A DNA stretch of 64,000 nucleotides from Chitinibacter tainanensis DSM 15459. GTDB lineage: Bacteria; Pseudomonadota; Gammaproteobacteria; Burkholderiales; Chitinibacteraceae. A model generated the notes under the pieces. It had not been told where the DNA came from, searched no databases, and was given only the letters and a program-made list of their open reading frames with translations. The first letter of the stretch is position 1, and every line of letters begins with the position of its first letter. Made by a program: the position numbers and the translations under genes. The stretch covers positions 301,466-365,465 of the forward strand of contig NZ_KE386953.1 of NCBI RefSeq assembly GCF_000429785.1, written 5' to 3'. This document shows, piece after piece, positions 48,445 through 56,668 of the stretch.

Positions 48445-49161
48445 TTACGACTTCTCAAGTGAAAAATTCATCGGCACGATCACGGTGCCTACCACCGCTT
48501 CATCGCCCCGTTTGGCCGGCACAAACCGCCATTTTTTGACCGTAGCTTCGGCCACCGCATCCAGACGCTGGAAACCACTGCTCTTATCGACTTCCACTTT
48601 GCTAGGCAGCCCGTCTGGGTTAACTACCACTTTCAAGCGCACCAGGCCTTGCTCTCCCAGCGCCCGCGAGGCCGGCGGATATGGCGGCTTGGGGTTATTG
48701 AGGTAATTGGCGTGAAAACTTGGGGCGCTCAACACCGGCTCGGCATCGCGGGCTTTGCCTTCACGCCCCGCACTGGCTACCCCGGTATTGGCTTGCTCAC
48801 TCGGCGCTGGCGCCGGCAGCTCTTTTAGCTCTTTCGTGCCCTCTTTCGCGGCGGCAACTTCAAGGGTGGCGGCTCGCTCAGGCGTGGCGGCCATGACTTG
48901 CTTCACTACCGGCTTGGTGGGCTTGGCGATTTTTTCCTGCACTTTTTGCCGCACCTGCTGGATTTTTTCTTTCAGCTTGGGCAAAGGTGCCGGGGGCTTA
49001 GGTTCGGTTGGTGCGGCTTCCTGCCCCATCGGCAGAGGCACCGCCTGCAAAAACACCGGCTGCGGCTCGGCCTGTGGGCGTTGCCAGTGGGCGGCGCCAT
49101 ACAACAAAACCCCGTGGGCCGCTAGTACGGCCAGCATTGTTTTTGAGTTATCGAGAATCAT
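48445..49161 (-). CDS. tonB: energy transducer TonB
   Basis: 238 residues from the ATG at 49161. An N-terminal helix (MLAVLAAHGVLLYGAAHW) is followed by a Pro/Lys-rich periplasm-spanning region (EPKPPAPLPKLKEKIQQ, KPTKPVVKQ) and the C-terminal TonB domain (YPPASRALGEQGLVRLKVVV, DKSSGFQRLDAVAEATVKKWRFVPA). Transmits energy to outer-membrane receptors such as the Fiu-like protein downstream. A Fur-type box lies about 45-60 bp upstream. Confidence 0.94.
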   Translation of the reverse strand: MILDNSKTMLAVLAAHGVLLYGAAHWQRPQAEPQPVFLQAVPLPMGQEAAPTEPKPPAPLPKLKEKIQQVRQKVQEKIAKPTKPVVKQVMAATPERAATLEVAAAKEGTKELKELPAPAPSEQANTGVASAGREGKARDAEPVLSAPSFHANYLNNPKPPYPPASRALGEQGLVRLKVVVNPDGLPSKVEVDKSSGFQRLDAVAEATVKKWRFVPAKRGDEAVVGTVIVPMNFSLEKS

Positions 49162-49203
49162 TCCCAAATATTACCGAGTTTGATTCTCATCTGCAACAGT
49201 TTT

Positions 49204-49218
49204 TGAGAATTATTACCA
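49204..49218. promoter_or_regulatory. Fur box upstream of tonB
   Basis: TGAGAATTATTACCA matches the 7-1-7 Fur consensus TGATAATNATTATCA at 12 of 14 defined positions. A weaker second site, GAGAATCATTCCCA, spans the tonB start (49153-49166), with a TGATTCTCA half site between. Iron repression of the tonB-exbB-exbD-receptor-piuC cluster is the expected consequence. Confidence 0.75.
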
Positions 49219-49335
49219 TTAGCAAATAAAGACATAGCCATGCAAGCATACCGTCAGCATATGCTGGGTATTGCCCGCCATCGCTCTGTGATATTAGCCT
49301 GGAAGCTTATACCCGGTGGGGGCACGCTAGGCTGA

Positions 49336-50232
49336 TTAATGCGCTTGCAGCAACACCTGCTGCGCCACTTCCACCAGGCGCCGCGTGAGCCGTTCCAGCC
49401 GCGGGGATTGCACTTTCCAGTGATGCCAATGCAGCATCACATCGGTAGGCTGATCGGGCGCCAAATCAATCAGCTCACCCCGCGCGATCAGTGGATCAGC
49501 CTGCAGATGCGGCACCATCCCGCAGCCTAGCCCCAGCAAAATCGCCTGCAGATACGGCTCGCTCGCCGGCACATGATGCTCAGGGTAAGCTCCGGGGCGC
49601 AGGCCAAAGCGCTGCAGCAGAAAATCCGCTTGCAGCGCATCCTTGCGGTTAAACACCATCACCGGCGCCAGCCGCGCCGCTTCGCGGCTGTAGCCGCCGG
49701 CAAACCAGCGGGCATGAAACTGCGGCGAGGCCAACATGCGATAGCGCAAAATGCCCAGCGGATGCACCAAGCAGCCTTGCATCGGTTGCGGCTCGGAGGC
49801 CACGCAGGCCAGGGCCTGCCCTTCCTGCATTAGGGCATGGGTGTGATCCTGATCGTCCACCGTAAGGCTGAGCAACACATTCTCGCTGATCAGAAAATCA
49901 CTGATCGCGGGCAATAACCACGTACTGAGCGTATCGGCATTCACCGCCAGCGGCACACTCAAGGTCGCCGAGGCTGCCCCAGAAAACCCGGCCAGAAAGT
50001 CTTGCTCCAGCAAGCGGGCGCGGCGCAAATATTGCACCAGCTGTTGCCCGGCCAAGGTGGCCCGACAGGGCCGCGAGCGCACCAGCAAGGGCGTCCCCAG
50101 CGCAGTTTCCAGCTGACGCACCCGCTGCGAAACTGCCGACGGGGTGAGATGCAGCTTGGCGGCGGCCTGCTCAAAGCTGCCGCTATCCATCACTGCCAGC
50201 AAGGCTTCGGTCTGTTTATGATCAAACTGCAT
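49336..50232 (-). CDS. argP: LysR-type regulator ArgP (IciA)
   Basis: 298 residues. N-terminal winged HTH (TEALLAVMDSGSFEQAAAKL, TPSAVSQRVRQLETALG), then a LysR substrate domain with the ArgP pattern NADTLSTWLLPAI and LALTVDDQDHTHALMQEG-type segment. It is divergent from argO, its usual target. ArgP activates lysine/arginine export when arginine is high and binds lysine as co-repressor (known in E. coli). Duplicate AT-rich sites lie in the shared promoter. Confidence 0.93.
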   Translation of the reverse strand: MQFDHKQTEALLAVMDSGSFEQAAAKLHLTPSAVSQRVRQLETALGTPLLVRSRPCRATLAGQQLVQYLRRARLLEQDFLAGFSGAASATLSVPLAVNADTLSTWLLPAISDFLISENVLLSLTVDDQDHTHALMQEGQALACVASEPQPMQGCLVHPLGILRYRMLASPQFHARWFAGGYSREAARLAPVMVFNRKDALQADFLLQRFGLRPGAYPEHHVPASEPYLQAILLGLGCGMVPHLQADPLIARGELIDLAPDQPTDVMLHWHHWKVQSPRLERLTRRLVEVAQQVLLQAH

Positions 50233-50254
50233 AGCGGCTCCGGCTGGGCTTAAT

Positions 50255-50294
50255 ATTTAAATATTTTAATGGTAAACAAAGAAATTTAAATATT
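50255..50294. promoter_or_regulatory. duplicated ATTTAAATATT sites between argP and argO
   Basis: The 11-mer ATTTAAATATT occurs at 50255-50265 and 50284-50294, 29 bp start to start, close to three helical turns and thus on one face. Each is part of an AT-rich near-palindrome. Likely ArgP binding sites controlling argO, by position. Confidence 0.6.
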
Positions 50295-50358
50295 CTTCAT
50301 CTTTGGCCCGCCCTTGCGCACAATCATGCCAATTGGATCAAACAAACCATGTGTGTAG

Positions 50359-50997
50359 ATGATGAATAGCAGTGTGTTTTTTCAAGGCATGGGCCTGTGC
50401 GCCAGCCTGATCATGGCCATCGGCGCCCAGAATGCCTTTGTGCTGCGCCAGGGCATTACCCGGCAATATATTTTCGTGGCCGCCATCACCTGCGTGCTGT
50501 GTGATTTCGTACTGATGGCCGCGGGTATGTTGGGCATGGGCAAAATGCTGCAAATGCTGCCGGGCTTGCAAGCGTGGATGGCGCTGGGTGGCGCGCTATT
50601 TGTGTGGTGGTTTGGCTGGGGCGCCCTGCAAAAAGCCTTTCGCCCCACAGCGATGCAGCTAGATACCCAAACCGAGCAACAGCAAACCACCAAGAGCGTG
50701 ATTTTGGCCGCGCTGGGCTTTTCACTGCTGAACCCGCATGCGATTCTCGACACAGTGGTGCTGGTCGGCGGCATTGGCGCGCAGCAAGCGCCGGCCAATC
50801 AGCCGATGTTTCTACTGGGCGCGGTGAGCTTTTCCTGCCTGTGGTTTTTCTCATTGGCCTTTGGCGCCAGCAAGCTCGCCCCCCTGTTCGCTCGGCCGCT
50901 GGCCTGGCGCATTCTGGATGGCCTGATTGCGCTGATGATGGGCGCGATCGGCTTGTCGCTACTGCGTTTAAGCGGCTTCTTCCCCTTCCTCGCCTAA
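50359..50997 (+). CDS. argO: LysE/ArgO family basic amino acid exporter
   Basis: 212 residues, about six hydrophobic helices. Family signature SLIMAIGAQNAFVLRQGI near the N-terminus, and SLLNPHAILDTVVLVGGIGAQ in the middle. Exports arginine and/or lysine (or the analogue canavanine). Divergent from argP, as in E. coli and Corynebacterium lysG-lysE. Either of two adjacent ATGs (50359 or 50362) could start it. A strong terminator follows. Confidence 0.94.
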   Translation: MMNSSVFFQGMGLCASLIMAIGAQNAFVLRQGITRQYIFVAAITCVLCDFVLMAAGMLGMGKMLQMLPGLQAWMALGGALFVWWFGWGALQKAFRPTAMQLDTQTEQQQTTKSVILAALGFSLLNPHAILDTVVLVGGIGAQQAPANQPMFLLGAVSFSCLWFFSLAFGASKLAPLFARPLAWRILDGLIALMMGAIGLSLLRLSGFFPFLA

Positions 50998-51030
50998 GCC
51001 CTCGCGACTGAACCCGCACGACCAACCCAC

Positions 51031-51067
51031 AGCCCGCTGACCAAAATTTAGGCAGCGGGCTTTTTTT
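51031..51067 (+). terminator. Rho-independent terminator after argO
   Basis: AGCCCGCTG/CAGCGGGCT, a nine-base exact stem with a 13-base loop, then seven T. The loop contains AAAATTTAGGC, a motif that recurs further right. Confidence 0.9.
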
Positions 51068-51091
51068 ATGTCCAAACAAAGGTTTAAACGG

Positions 51092-52009
51092 CTTACCCAC
51101 AGTTTGCCCACGCGGGCATACCCGCTTTTTGTGTACGGCGGGGATAAACTCCCCTCATTGCCACCGCCCTTGAACAAGGGCATATGCTATGCACTACTCT
51201 CCGACCGCCTAAAGTCCGGGCCAAACCACCTAACCTGGCCACTTTCAGCACTAAAACGCGCCGACCACACTCAGCGCCTAAAGTTTAGGCAAGATCAAGA
51301 TCCGCTGCCGCATCAGCCACTTACCGCATTGCTCCACAGCTTATGCCCGCAGCTGTGCCCGCTAGGCGGGGATAAAGTGCGGGGCTTGGTGTTAAACCCC
51401 CTGATGCCGAGCCAGACTCACTGCAGCCGGAGTCGGCTTGGTGCGGCATCACGCACACTGATTAAAAAATAGGCGCAACAACTAAACTTTAAGCAATCAA
51501 TTACTTAGCCCAACTACCCACAGCTTGCCCACCTGGCTGTGCCCGGCCGGCGTGGATGAATTGCCACTGGCAGATTTCATTGCCTATTTTTTAGTCAGGC
51601 GCATTTTATGCCATCAGAACAAGCCATTAGCTGCATCATCCACAGCTTATGCCCGCGTCTACCCCCGCCTGACGGGGATGAATTGCGTAGCAAGCTGGGC
51701 GCGGCTTAGTGAGATGCGGGGATAAAGTCACCAGCGCGGCCGGTGGATGATCGGAATGAACATGACTGCATCCTCAATCTAGCCCAATTGCTTATTTTTT
51801 AATCACCCAACTTTTTCATTCTGGATTCAGCGCCTTAGCCTAGTTGCCCACAGCTTACCCCATGCGCTATGCCCGCTGCGGGTGAGTAAATCACGGCGTA
51901 CTGCCCGATTTTGCACCAATCTAGCACTTTGCCGGCAGATCAAGGGCTTAGCGATACTATCCACAAGCGCGGGCGCGCTTTATCCACGCGAGGGGTGGAT
52001 AATTCACGA
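51092..52009 (+). repeat. array of ~52 bp CCACAGCTT...GGGGATAAA units in a gene-free region
   Basis: The 1.13 kb between argO and the DUF6394 gene has no convincing gene. It holds six irregularly spaced related units, at 51093-51149, 51331-51380, 51515-51565, 51636-51686, 51843-51896 and 51957-52009. Consensus: YCCACAGCTT, then RYGCCCRC, then CTRTGCCCGC, then GGCGGGGATRAA and TTGC. The two ends are diverged inverted copies of a TTATCCNC-type word, like DnaA boxes. Most units are preceded by CTTAGCC or CTTAC. Between them, GCCTATTTTTTARTC occurs in both orientations (51460-51474 minus, 51582-51596 and 51790-51804 plus), as do GCCTAAAGTTTAGGC-like palindromes. Short open frames there simply run through the units. 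Confidence 0.8.
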
Positions 52010-52129
52010 TTTTGGCGACCAAGGTTGAACTCCTGTCAGGGCTCGGCCACAATGCCTACCAACAGCAGTATCGGGCGCTAAGCCCGCTAATCCGCCATTT
52101 CACAGCCATACCCCCGCGCGAGCCTTGCC

Positions 52130-52513
52130 ATGAATATTGAAAAAGTCATTTTCGGTTTTTTTATCCTGCTGGCCTGCACGTTAAATTTCGGCTTTGTGCT
52201 CGGGCAGATCGATGTGCCGCACCAGCATGATGTGTTTGAGCTATTTGCCGCGATTGTGGTTAATTTCATCGCCACTGCGCTCAAGTTTGGGGACCGCACT
52301 CAGGTCGGCGCCTTGCATCTGGCCACCAGCCTAGTTGCCGATCTGCAGCTGGTGACGGCCGCGCTGGTGTGGGGCCATGCCGAATATGTCAGCGGCACCG
52401 GCATGACGCCGGGAGTCACCTCAATGGTGGTGTCGCTGGCTGCTGGTGCCCTGGCCGCCAATGTGGTGTCGGTGGTGCTGCTGATCGGCGAAACGCTGCA
52501 ACATCGCCGTTAA
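52130..52513 (+). CDS. DUF6394-type small membrane protein
   Basis: 127 residues with four predicted helices (VIFGFFILLACTLNFGFVLG; VFELFAAIVVNFIATALKFG; LATSLVADLQLVTAALVWG; MVVSLAAGALAANVVSVVLL). Proteins like this are found just before a two-TM K+ channel/TrkA gene in several proteobacteria; here the gap is 15 bp, so they are probably co-translated. It could be a channel subunit, but its function is unknown. The family name is from memory and less sure than the topology. Confidence 0.75.
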   Translation: MNIEKVIFGFFILLACTLNFGFVLGQIDVPHQHDVFELFAAIVVNFIATALKFGDRTQVGALHLATSLVADLQLVTAALVWGHAEYVSGTGMTPGVTSMVVSLAAGALAANVVSVVLLIGETLQHRR

Positions 52514-52528
52514 GCGGGTTAGTCCGGC

Positions 52529-54301
52529 ATGGATGGCATTTTCTTTTTAATGCTGCGGCGCTTGCGTGCGCCCATCGTGATGCTGATCGCGATTTACGGC
52601 ATTGCCGTGCTGGGGCTGGTTTTGATCCCCGGCGTGGATGATCAGGGCCGGCCCTATCACATCGATTTTTTCCACGCTTTTTACTTTATTAGCTACACCG
52701 CCACCTCGATTGGTTTTGGCGAGATCCCCTACCCGTTTACCTATCAGCAGCGCTTGTGGGTGTTGTGCTGCATTTATCTGGCCGTAACCGGCTGGGCCTA
52801 CGCGATTGGCTCGATTTTTGGGCTAATGCGCGATGAAACGCTGCGCAAAGCGATTGCCCAGGCGCGCTTTCGCCGCAAAGTGCGGCAGTTGGCCGAGCCG
52901 TTTTACCTGATCTGCGGCTACGGCCAGACTGCCCGCCTGCTGTGCAAGGTACTGGATGATCTGGATATCCGCTTTGTGATCATCGAGCAGCGCGAAGAGC
53001 GGGTGAACGAAATTGCACTGGCGGACTTTCGCTTTGATACCCCCTGCTACGCCGGCGATGCCGCCAACCCGGAAATATTAAAAATCGCCGGCATTGAGCA
53101 CCCGCAGTGCATCGGCATCTTGGCCATTACCGGCAACGAAGAGGCCAATCTGGCGATCGCGATTGGCGCTTATGTATTACGACCGAAATTGCTGTCGATA
53201 TGCCGCAGCCGTAATCAATCGGTGGCGGACAATATGGCCTCGTTTGGCGCCAACAAGGTGATCAATCTGTTTCAAACCGTGGGGCGCAAATTCAGCCGCC
53301 GTCTGCAGCAGCCGCAAGTGACGCGGGTATGCGATATTCTGGCCGATTTTCCCGGCAACCCGATTGTGGAAGAGCCCAGCCCGCCGGTGGGGCATTGGGT
53401 GATTGTCGGCTACGGGCGCTTTGGCGCCGCCGTGCATGGCTCGCTGCTGCGCGCGGGCTGTACGGTCACGGTGATAGACCCAGAGCCGCAGGCGCAGCTG
53501 GTACCTGCCGAATTTATCCAGGCACTGGGCGTAGAGGCCGCCTCCCTCAAAGCAGCTGGCATCGAGCGCGCAGTGGGGCTGCTGGTGAGCCATGATCACG
53601 ATGCGAATAATCTGTCGGCGCTGGCCACCGCTCGGGAAATCAACCAGCAGCTCTTTACCGTAGCGCGGCAAAACCTCACCCACAATCATCTGCTGTTTGA
53701 GGCCTTTAAACCCAATATCACCTCGATCCGGGCGCAGATTATTGCGCACGAATGCTTGCGCGCGATGGAAAACCCGCTGCTGGCGGAGGCGATGGCGCTG
53801 ATTCAGCAGCAAAGTGAAGACTGGGCCGCCGAGTTTTTGCCGCAGCTGCATCAGCTGTGCGCAGGCCAGGTGCCGGAAATCTGGCGGGTGCGCTTTAATG
53901 CCCAAAATACCTCAGCCGTGCACGCCATGCTGGCGCAGCCCACGCCGCCGCTGCAGATCGGCCACTACACCCACGATGCACTCAATCATGGCGATACGCT
54001 GCGCTGTGTGGCGCTGTTGCACCGGCATGCGGGGGTGGATCAGCTCTTACCCGCCAGCAGCACGCGGCTGCAATTCGGCGATGAAGTGCTGTTTATTGGC
54101 GATCACCATGCGCGGCTGGCCCACACGGCAGTGCAAGAGAACATCGGCCTACTCGATTACATTCGCACCGGCGAAGAGCAACCGCAGGGCTGGCTGTTCC
54201 GCCGCTGGGCTCAGTGGCAACAAGAGCGGCAGCGCGAGCAGGAACAGGAACGAGTTCCGGCAGCGGCTGCCACCCACACACCGCCGAACGAAAATGCCTA
54301 A
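52529..54301 (+). CDS. K+ channel with two RCK (TrkA) modules
   Basis: 590 residues. Two transmembrane helices flank a pore loop with a filter-like TATSIGFGEIPYPF (about 62-75; TxGFG in place of the classic TVGYG). These are followed by a first TrkA-N domain (FYLICGYGQTARLLCKVLDDL), a second (WVIVGYGRFGAAVHGSLLRAG) and a C-terminal TrkA-C segment (LPASSTRLQFGDEVLFIGD), then a charged Gln/Glu/Arg tail. Cytosolic RCK rings gate such channels by NAD(H) or other ligands. It follows the DUF6394 gene by 15 bp; the intergenic repeat units lie on both sides of this pair. Confidence 0.9.
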   Translation: MDGIFFLMLRRLRAPIVMLIAIYGIAVLGLVLIPGVDDQGRPYHIDFFHAFYFISYTATSIGFGEIPYPFTYQQRLWVLCCIYLAVTGWAYAIGSIFGLMRDETLRKAIAQARFRRKVRQLAEPFYLICGYGQTARLLCKVLDDLDIRFVIIEQREERVNEIALADFRFDTPCYAGDAANPEILKIAGIEHPQCIGILAITGNEEANLAIAIGAYVLRPKLLSICRSRNQSVADNMASFGANKVINLFQTVGRKFSRRLQQPQVTRVCDILADFPGNPIVEEPSPPVGHWVIVGYGRFGAAVHGSLLRAGCTVTVIDPEPQAQLVPAEFIQALGVEAASLKAAGIERAVGLLVSHDHDANNLSALATAREINQQLFTVARQNLTHNHLLFEAFKPNITSIRAQIIAHECLRAMENPLLAEAMALIQQQSEDWAAEFLPQLHQLCAGQVPEIWRVRFNAQNTSAVHAMLAQPTPPLQIGHYTHDALNHGDTLRCVALLHRHAGVDQLLPASSTRLQFGDEVLFIGDHHARLAHTAVQENIGLLDYIRTGEEQPQGWLFRRWAQWQQERQREQEQERVPAAAATHTPPNENA

Positions 54302-54349
54302 AAAACAGGCAGCGGCGTTTTCCCCTTGCAGATCAGACCACTAAAGCGC

Positions 54350-54531
54350 TTGTCCACAACTTACCCCAGCGACTGTGCGCAGCCCACGGGGATAAGCCGA
54401 TTTTGCTGGGCGTACCTGCACAAAAATTAGGCACCATCAAAAAACATCACCGGCACAAGGGCTTAGCCCATTTACCCACAAGCTATACCAAAGCCTATGC
54501 ACGCGGGCTGTGTACAGGGTCAGTGAATTGC
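54350..54531 (+). repeat. two further CCACA...GGGGATAA-type units after the K+ channel gene
   Basis: Units at 54350-54399 (TGTCCACAACTTACCCC, ACTGTGCGC, ACGGGGATAAG) and 54472-54531 (TTACCCACAAGCTATACC, CCTATGCACGCG, GTGAATTGC) match the array at 51.1-52.0 kb, including a CTTAGCC lead-in. AAATTAGGC lies between them. The rest of the 345 bp gap to 54646 contains nothing recognisable. Confidence 0.7.
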
Positions 54532-54646
54532 TGAAACGCGCCATCTTAGTGGGCCTTTCGCCCACCTAGCGCCCGTGGGTGCATCCGGGAAAACCGTGGG
54601 CTTTCACTTTAGCGCCAGCCGCAGCGGCCCCATTATTGACCACAGT

Positions 54647-55609
54647 TCACAACAAATTACGCGGTGCGCCGGTGAGATAGCCCGCGATATTGTCGATCAG
54701 CTGATCGGCCAGCGTTTGCATGGTTTCCACGCTGGCCCAAGCCACATGCGGCGTGATCAGTAGATTAGGCAATTGCACATCCAACAGTGGATTGCCCTGC
54801 CGCGGTGGCTCGCTACTCAGCACATCCAGCCCTGCGCCGGCAATTTGCCGAGTTTGCAGCGCGGCCAACAGTGCCGCTTCATCCACAATGCCGCCGCGCG
54901 CGGTGTTCAGTACAATCGCCGAAGGCCGCAACAGTGCCAGCTCTGCAGCGCCAATCAGGCCGCGGGTGTCGTCGGTGAGCGGGCAATGAATACTCAACAC
55001 ATCGGCGGTGCGCAGCGCCTCCTCCCACGGCAAATAGCCGGGGCGGGTTTCGGGCTGGCCTTTGCGGCCGGCAAAAAATACCTGCATGCCAAAAGCTGCG
55101 CCCAATTTCGCCGTGGCCTGCCCTAGCGCCCCACTGCCTACCAGCACCAGCCGGCTTCCGGCCAGATCATGCGGTGGTTCTAGCGCCGGATTGGCGGGCA
55201 GGCAAAAACCGCTGGCGTTTTGCCACTCGCCCGCTTGCACCCGCTGCCGGTCGCTGAGTAATTGCCGCCGCAAGGCCAGCATTAGCATCAGGGTATGTTC
55301 CGCAACGCCATGAATGGCGTAGTCTCGGATATTACACACCCCCACCGTATGCGTGCAGCAGGCAGCGAGATCGATATTATTAAACCCGGTGGCCGCCACG
55401 GCGATCAGCCGCAGCTGCGGCAGTAGGCTTAGCATTTCGGCCGTGATCGCGACTTTATTGGTCACCGCCACCGTCGCCCCTTGCAAGCGCGCCACCACTT
55501 CATCGGCGCGGGTGTGGGCATGGTTGACCCAGCGATGGGCTAGCGGTAAGGATTTAAGCGGCACCGGCAAAGTAGCGGCATCCAGAAATACAATCAGCGG
55601 TTCGGTCAT
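54647..55609 (-). CDS. D-2-hydroxyacid dehydrogenase (glycerate/hydroxypyruvate reductase type)
   Basis: 320 residues from MTEPLIVFLDAATLPVP; the open frame to 55654 has no support. NAD-binding LVGSGALGQATAKLGAAFG, catalytic Arg in NTARGGIVDEAAL, Glu in GAGLDVLSSEPP and His in LITPHVAWAS. VAATGFNNID near the substrate site is typical of the HprA/glycerate dehydrogenase group. Cytoplasmic; substrate within the family (hydroxypyruvate, glyoxylate) not fixed. It lies next to the LysR gene and points the same way. Confidence 0.9.
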   Translation of the reverse strand: MTEPLIVFLDAATLPVPLKSLPLAHRWVNHAHTRADEVVARLQGATVAVTNKVAITAEMLSLLPQLRLIAVAATGFNNIDLAACCTHTVGVCNIRDYAIHGVAEHTLMLMLALRRQLLSDRQRVQAGEWQNASGFCLPANPALEPPHDLAGSRLVLVGSGALGQATAKLGAAFGMQVFFAGRKGQPETRPGYLPWEEALRTADVLSIHCPLTDDTRGLIGAAELALLRPSAIVLNTARGGIVDEAALLAALQTRQIAGAGLDVLSSEPPRQGNPLLDVQLPNLLITPHVAWASVETMQTLADQLIDNIAGYLTGAPRNLL

Positions 55610-55663
55610 CAGGCATCCAGTCGGCGTGGTGGCGCCGAACTTAAAAATCGACAAGTGGGCACA

Positions 55664-56566
55664 TTATTGCGCCGCACCCGGCTGCAAATGCTGCTGGGCA
55701 AAGGCCTGCAGCGCGGCGCCCAGTGCACGGGCGGGGCGAGTTTGCCGCGCCCAGTGATGCCAATACAGCGGCACATTGGCCGCCAGCTCGGGCCAGGCTT
55801 GCAGCTGGCCGGCGGCCAAGCCGGCGGCGGCTTGCTGCCGCGGCACCACGGCGTAGGCCAAGCCCGCCTGCGCGGCGGCAAAGAGGGCATTACTTTCGGG
55901 AATCACATGGCAGGGATATTGGCCTTCCAGCAGGCCCCAGCGTTCGCGTAGCAGGCGGCGGTGCAGGCTTTCTTTATGCCCAAAGACGGCTGCCGGCGCG
56001 GCGGCCAAGGTGGCGCTGCTAAGGCCCGCGCTAAAGTAATCATGGCTAAAGCCCGGCGTAGCCACGCCGATGTATTCCATACTCCCCAGCGGTATCACCC
56101 CACAGCCAGCCACCGGGCCTGCTTGCGTGCTAATACACCCAGACACTTCGCCCGAGCGCAGCAGATCAAGCGTATAGGCTTCATCATCGACCACGCAATC
56201 GAGCAAGAGCTGCGCCTCGCCCAGCGCCAGCGCCAAAGCGGGCAACAAACCCAGCGCCAGCGTATCGGCATTCACCCCCACCCGCAGGGTGAGCCAGCTG
56301 CGGCTGGCGGGCTCGGCGCGCAATTGCTCGCTCAGCTCGCCTTCCAGTGCGCGCACTTGCCGCACATGGGCCAGCAATTTTTCGCCGGTGGGCGTAGCCG
56401 AGAGCGGCGTATCACGGCGGAGAAGCACTTCGCCGTGGCGCTCTTCCAGCTGACGAATGCGCTGCGAAATGGCCGAGGGCGTCAGATGCAGGCGTTTGGC
56501 GGCGGCCTCGAAGCTGCCACAGCGCAGCACCATATCCAGCGCATCGAGCAATTTGTAATCCAACAT
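55664..56566 (-). CDS. ArgP/LysG-like LysR regulator beside lysA
   Basis: 300 residues, clearly related to the ArgP at 49336-50232: KLLDALDMVLRCGSFEAAAKRL, TPSAISQRIRQLEE HTH, and the same GVNADTLALGLLPALALAL segment. Divergent from lysA with 102 bp between starts, so it probably controls lysA, perhaps in response to lysine or diaminopimelate. The 3' end is 54 bp from the D-2-hydroxyacid dehydrogenase gene. Two ArgP paralogues within 7 kb, each facing a lysine-related gene, suggest split control of export and synthesis. Confidence 0.88.
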   Translation of the reverse strand: MLDYKLLDALDMVLRCGSFEAAAKRLHLTPSAISQRIRQLEERHGEVLLRRDTPLSATPTGEKLLAHVRQVRALEGELSEQLRAEPASRSWLTLRVGVNADTLALGLLPALALALGEAQLLLDCVVDDEAYTLDLLRSGEVSGCISTQAGPVAGCGVIPLGSMEYIGVATPGFSHDYFSAGLSSATLAAAPAAVFGHKESLHRRLLRERWGLLEGQYPCHVIPESNALFAAAQAGLAYAVVPRQQAAAGLAAGQLQAWPELAANVPLYWHHWARQTRPARALGAALQAFAQQHLQPGAAQ

Positions 56567-56668
56567 AAGCCAATTTCGGGTGGGCAGAGAATTTATCGTT
56601 TTACCACGGATAAGGGCTCTGTTTGAATAGCCGCATCACCACTTGATTGCAATGATCTGGAGTTTGCC

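Noticed and set aside
51068-51725. Open frames of 66-134 codons in the 51 kb region (for example 51068-51472)
   Set aside because: They run through the repeat units, have no recognisable domain, weak starts and no codon bias like neighbouring genes.
51092-52009. CRISPR array
   Set aside because: Units are degenerate, irregularly spaced and lack constant-length spacers; no cas genes.
55610-55654. N-terminal extension of the D-2-hydroxyacid dehydrogenase
   Set aside because: Family proteins start near MTEPLIVFLD; the extra residues have no support.
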